Positions 62,336 through 64,000 of a stretch of DNA of 64,000 nt are shown one piece after another. Each line of letters begins with the position of its first letter. Within the stretch, counting starts at the first letter, position 1. Below the pieces are notes generated by a model. It saw only the letters and a program-made list of their open reading frames with translations, ran no database searches and was not told where the DNA came from. Both the position numbers and the translations under genes were made by a program. The stretch is taken from positions 14,880,327 to 14,944,326 of the forward strand of contig CM076650.1 in assembly GCA_038496675.1 (NCBI GenBank). Direction: 5' to 3'. This DNA is from Rachycentron canadum. Lineage: Eukaryota > Chordata > Actinopteri > Carangiformes > Rachycentridae.

Positions 62336-64000
62336 ACGGCTCTATTTACAATTATTTCCTTTCCCACTCTTCAGTCTAACTGTGTCCCTCAGTCAGTCTC
62401 TCTGCTGTTCAACTCATAACACACTCCTTTCCCTTTTCTCTTTGCTACAGATACAGATCATCTCACTCTTGAGCCTTCCTACTCTAAGAGGAAGTATGCT
62501 CTCTTCAACATGAAGAGAGGGGAGGTTTGGTTTGGAATTGTCAGTGTTTAAGTGCCTTGAGGAGTTTCCTAACCGGGGGTTAGGGGGCACTTTTAAATTC
62601 CCTCATTACTGCGTTTGAGTTTGGTTACATCTTCTTGGTTGGCCGACAAGCAAGCTTAGATACACAGGATCATAAAATCCTTGATTTAGGTGCAGTTAAG
62701 CAGAAAACAGAATTAAAATGTGTTATTTTAAATAGTTGTATCTGCATGTATAATTCATCTAGTGTTTATCTGGAGAGATTCAGAGAAGATATTGTTCTAA
62801 TTTAATGGCTTTTAATCTGAATTATTTTATTGATTGTTACCTTTTAGATATATTTTAATCCAAGTAATGGGCCCGAACATTTCTGTTCACTTTGTGATAC
62901 AGGTTATGGACTCGTAGTATGAAATGGTCCAAGTTTATAAGCAACAACGTGCAACTTTGTTAGCCACTGTCAGTTTAAAAAAACACATTATTTAAAAAAA
63001 AATAGATAGAGTGTCCAGAGCTGCCACAGCTCTGTGCACAGATGTATATACTTTATACGTAGTGGAATCGAGAGTTATTGATGGATTAAGGGTTTATTTA
63101 ATGGTTTAATGATTAAACTGACATTTATCATACAACACTTTACTGGAAGTTTATTAACCATTTCTGTTCCTAAAACAGTGGATTTGTCCCAAAACTACAA
63201 CATTGCTTCACTCAAAAGAAACATACAGTATAATGTTCAACCTTTTGTTTCATAATGCTATTTCCTTCTTAGTCCGGAGTAATAGAATATCGATCCCTCC
63301 AACTTAAAATTTCAATTCAGTTTTATTAAATGTAAATTGAATGGAATTCTAGTTACTAAATATAAAGCATCTGCTCCTGAGCCTCATTGGTTACCATGTT
63401 ATTAAGTTCTCAGAGCAGATTCAAGCTGATTCTACCAAAGTTCTTTGTGATTTATTATCAATGTGGAGCATAGAAACCTCAAAGAGACAGAGCAGCGTCG
63501 TTCAGCAATCATGTGAGCTGAAGACTGTCAATGCTCCAAACATAAGAAAGAAGGCAATTAACATGGATCCATGAAAGATCATAGAGACTGAACTCACAAC
63601 AGCATGTGGCTGGTGTTCCCTGTGACGTCTCAAAAACCCTCCACTCATGTAAATAGCTTGTCAAAGCTGCCTGAGGTCCCAGCAGTGTCTCTGCCACCTC
63701 TTTTGCTAGTTTCATGGCTAACAGCACAGTGCTATCACCATCCTTGGGGAATAGGATGCAGCAGTGTTTCCTGTAACCATGAAAATAAGATGATCCAATG
63801 CATAGTTGCATATTGCAGTGCTACAGTGGGCCATCTCTCAGTTTGTTTATCTTAAACTGTCACCCATCTCTCCACTTGGATACCCCATATTTCAAATACA
63901 AAACATTTCACCTGGTGACCAGTTTCAGTAGCTTTTTTTAGGATTTTAAAATCGCTCAATCGCTTTCCTTTGAGCAATGTCAACATCAATAAAGAAGCCA
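62336..64000 (+). other. palm3: palm3 3' UTR with poly(A) signal at the window edge
   Basis: Non-coding AT-rich sequence after the palm3 stop. The only canonical AATAAA seen downstream is at 63988-63993, so cleavage is probably just past the window, giving a 3' UTR of about 1.7 kb. An A-rich run lies at 62978-63003. No second gene is supported here. Confidence 0.55.

Noticed and set aside
62109..62513. 134-codon plus-strand frame overlapping the palm3 C-terminus
   Set aside because: It is in another frame of the palm3 exon and runs on into the 3' UTR. The palm3 frame ends in a conserved CaaX box and is clearly the real one.

Overview
The window looks like nuclear DNA from a ray-finned (teleost) fish. 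It is AT-rich and carries many long (CA/TG)n, (CT)n and (TATC)n microsatellites. It has diverged copies of repeats I recognise from teleost genomes: a Tc1/mariner fragment, the ACTTAAGTA-type element, and the GATGAGAAG...TTAGCTTAGC...GGAAACAG element. Coding exons are short and lie in long introns with GT-AG borders. The sequence alone does not give the species.

Two genes can be supported, and they point away from each other. On the plus strand is a paralemmin gene, best matched to paralemmin-3 (palm3). Seven coding exons between 51959 and 62335 join without a phase error into a 473-residue protein with a basic N-terminal coiled coil, a long acidic middle and a C-terminal CKCCSVM prenylation and palmitoylation motif. 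A CpG-rich promoter and an AUG-free leader exon lie near 34.8-35.3 kb, so the first intron is about 16.6 kb. The 3' UTR runs to an AATAAA at the right edge.

On the minus strand, one coding exon (24187-24297) encodes the start of a phospholipid phosphatase-related protein (PLPPR family, probably plppr2). It ends in the family motif leading into the first membrane helix. A probable non-coding first exon with a short upstream ORF ends at 27772. The later exons were not found, so they probably lie beyond the left edge. Positions 1-24186 are then intron.

Layout: 1-24186 is putative plppr intron with microsatellites, transposon remnants and several stretches that look like conserved non-coding elements. 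24.2-28.1 kb is the plppr 5' end. 28.1-34.7 kb is intergenic, with GA/GT tracts and an inverted pair of teleost repeats. 34.7-64 kb is palm3. Both families encode membrane-associated proteins linked to plasma-membrane shape and neurites. As I recall, PLPPR and paralemmin genes are also linked at several human loci, so the pairing may be an old one. I see no CRISPR array, operon, tRNA or rRNA gene, and no evidence of an undescribed multi-gene system.
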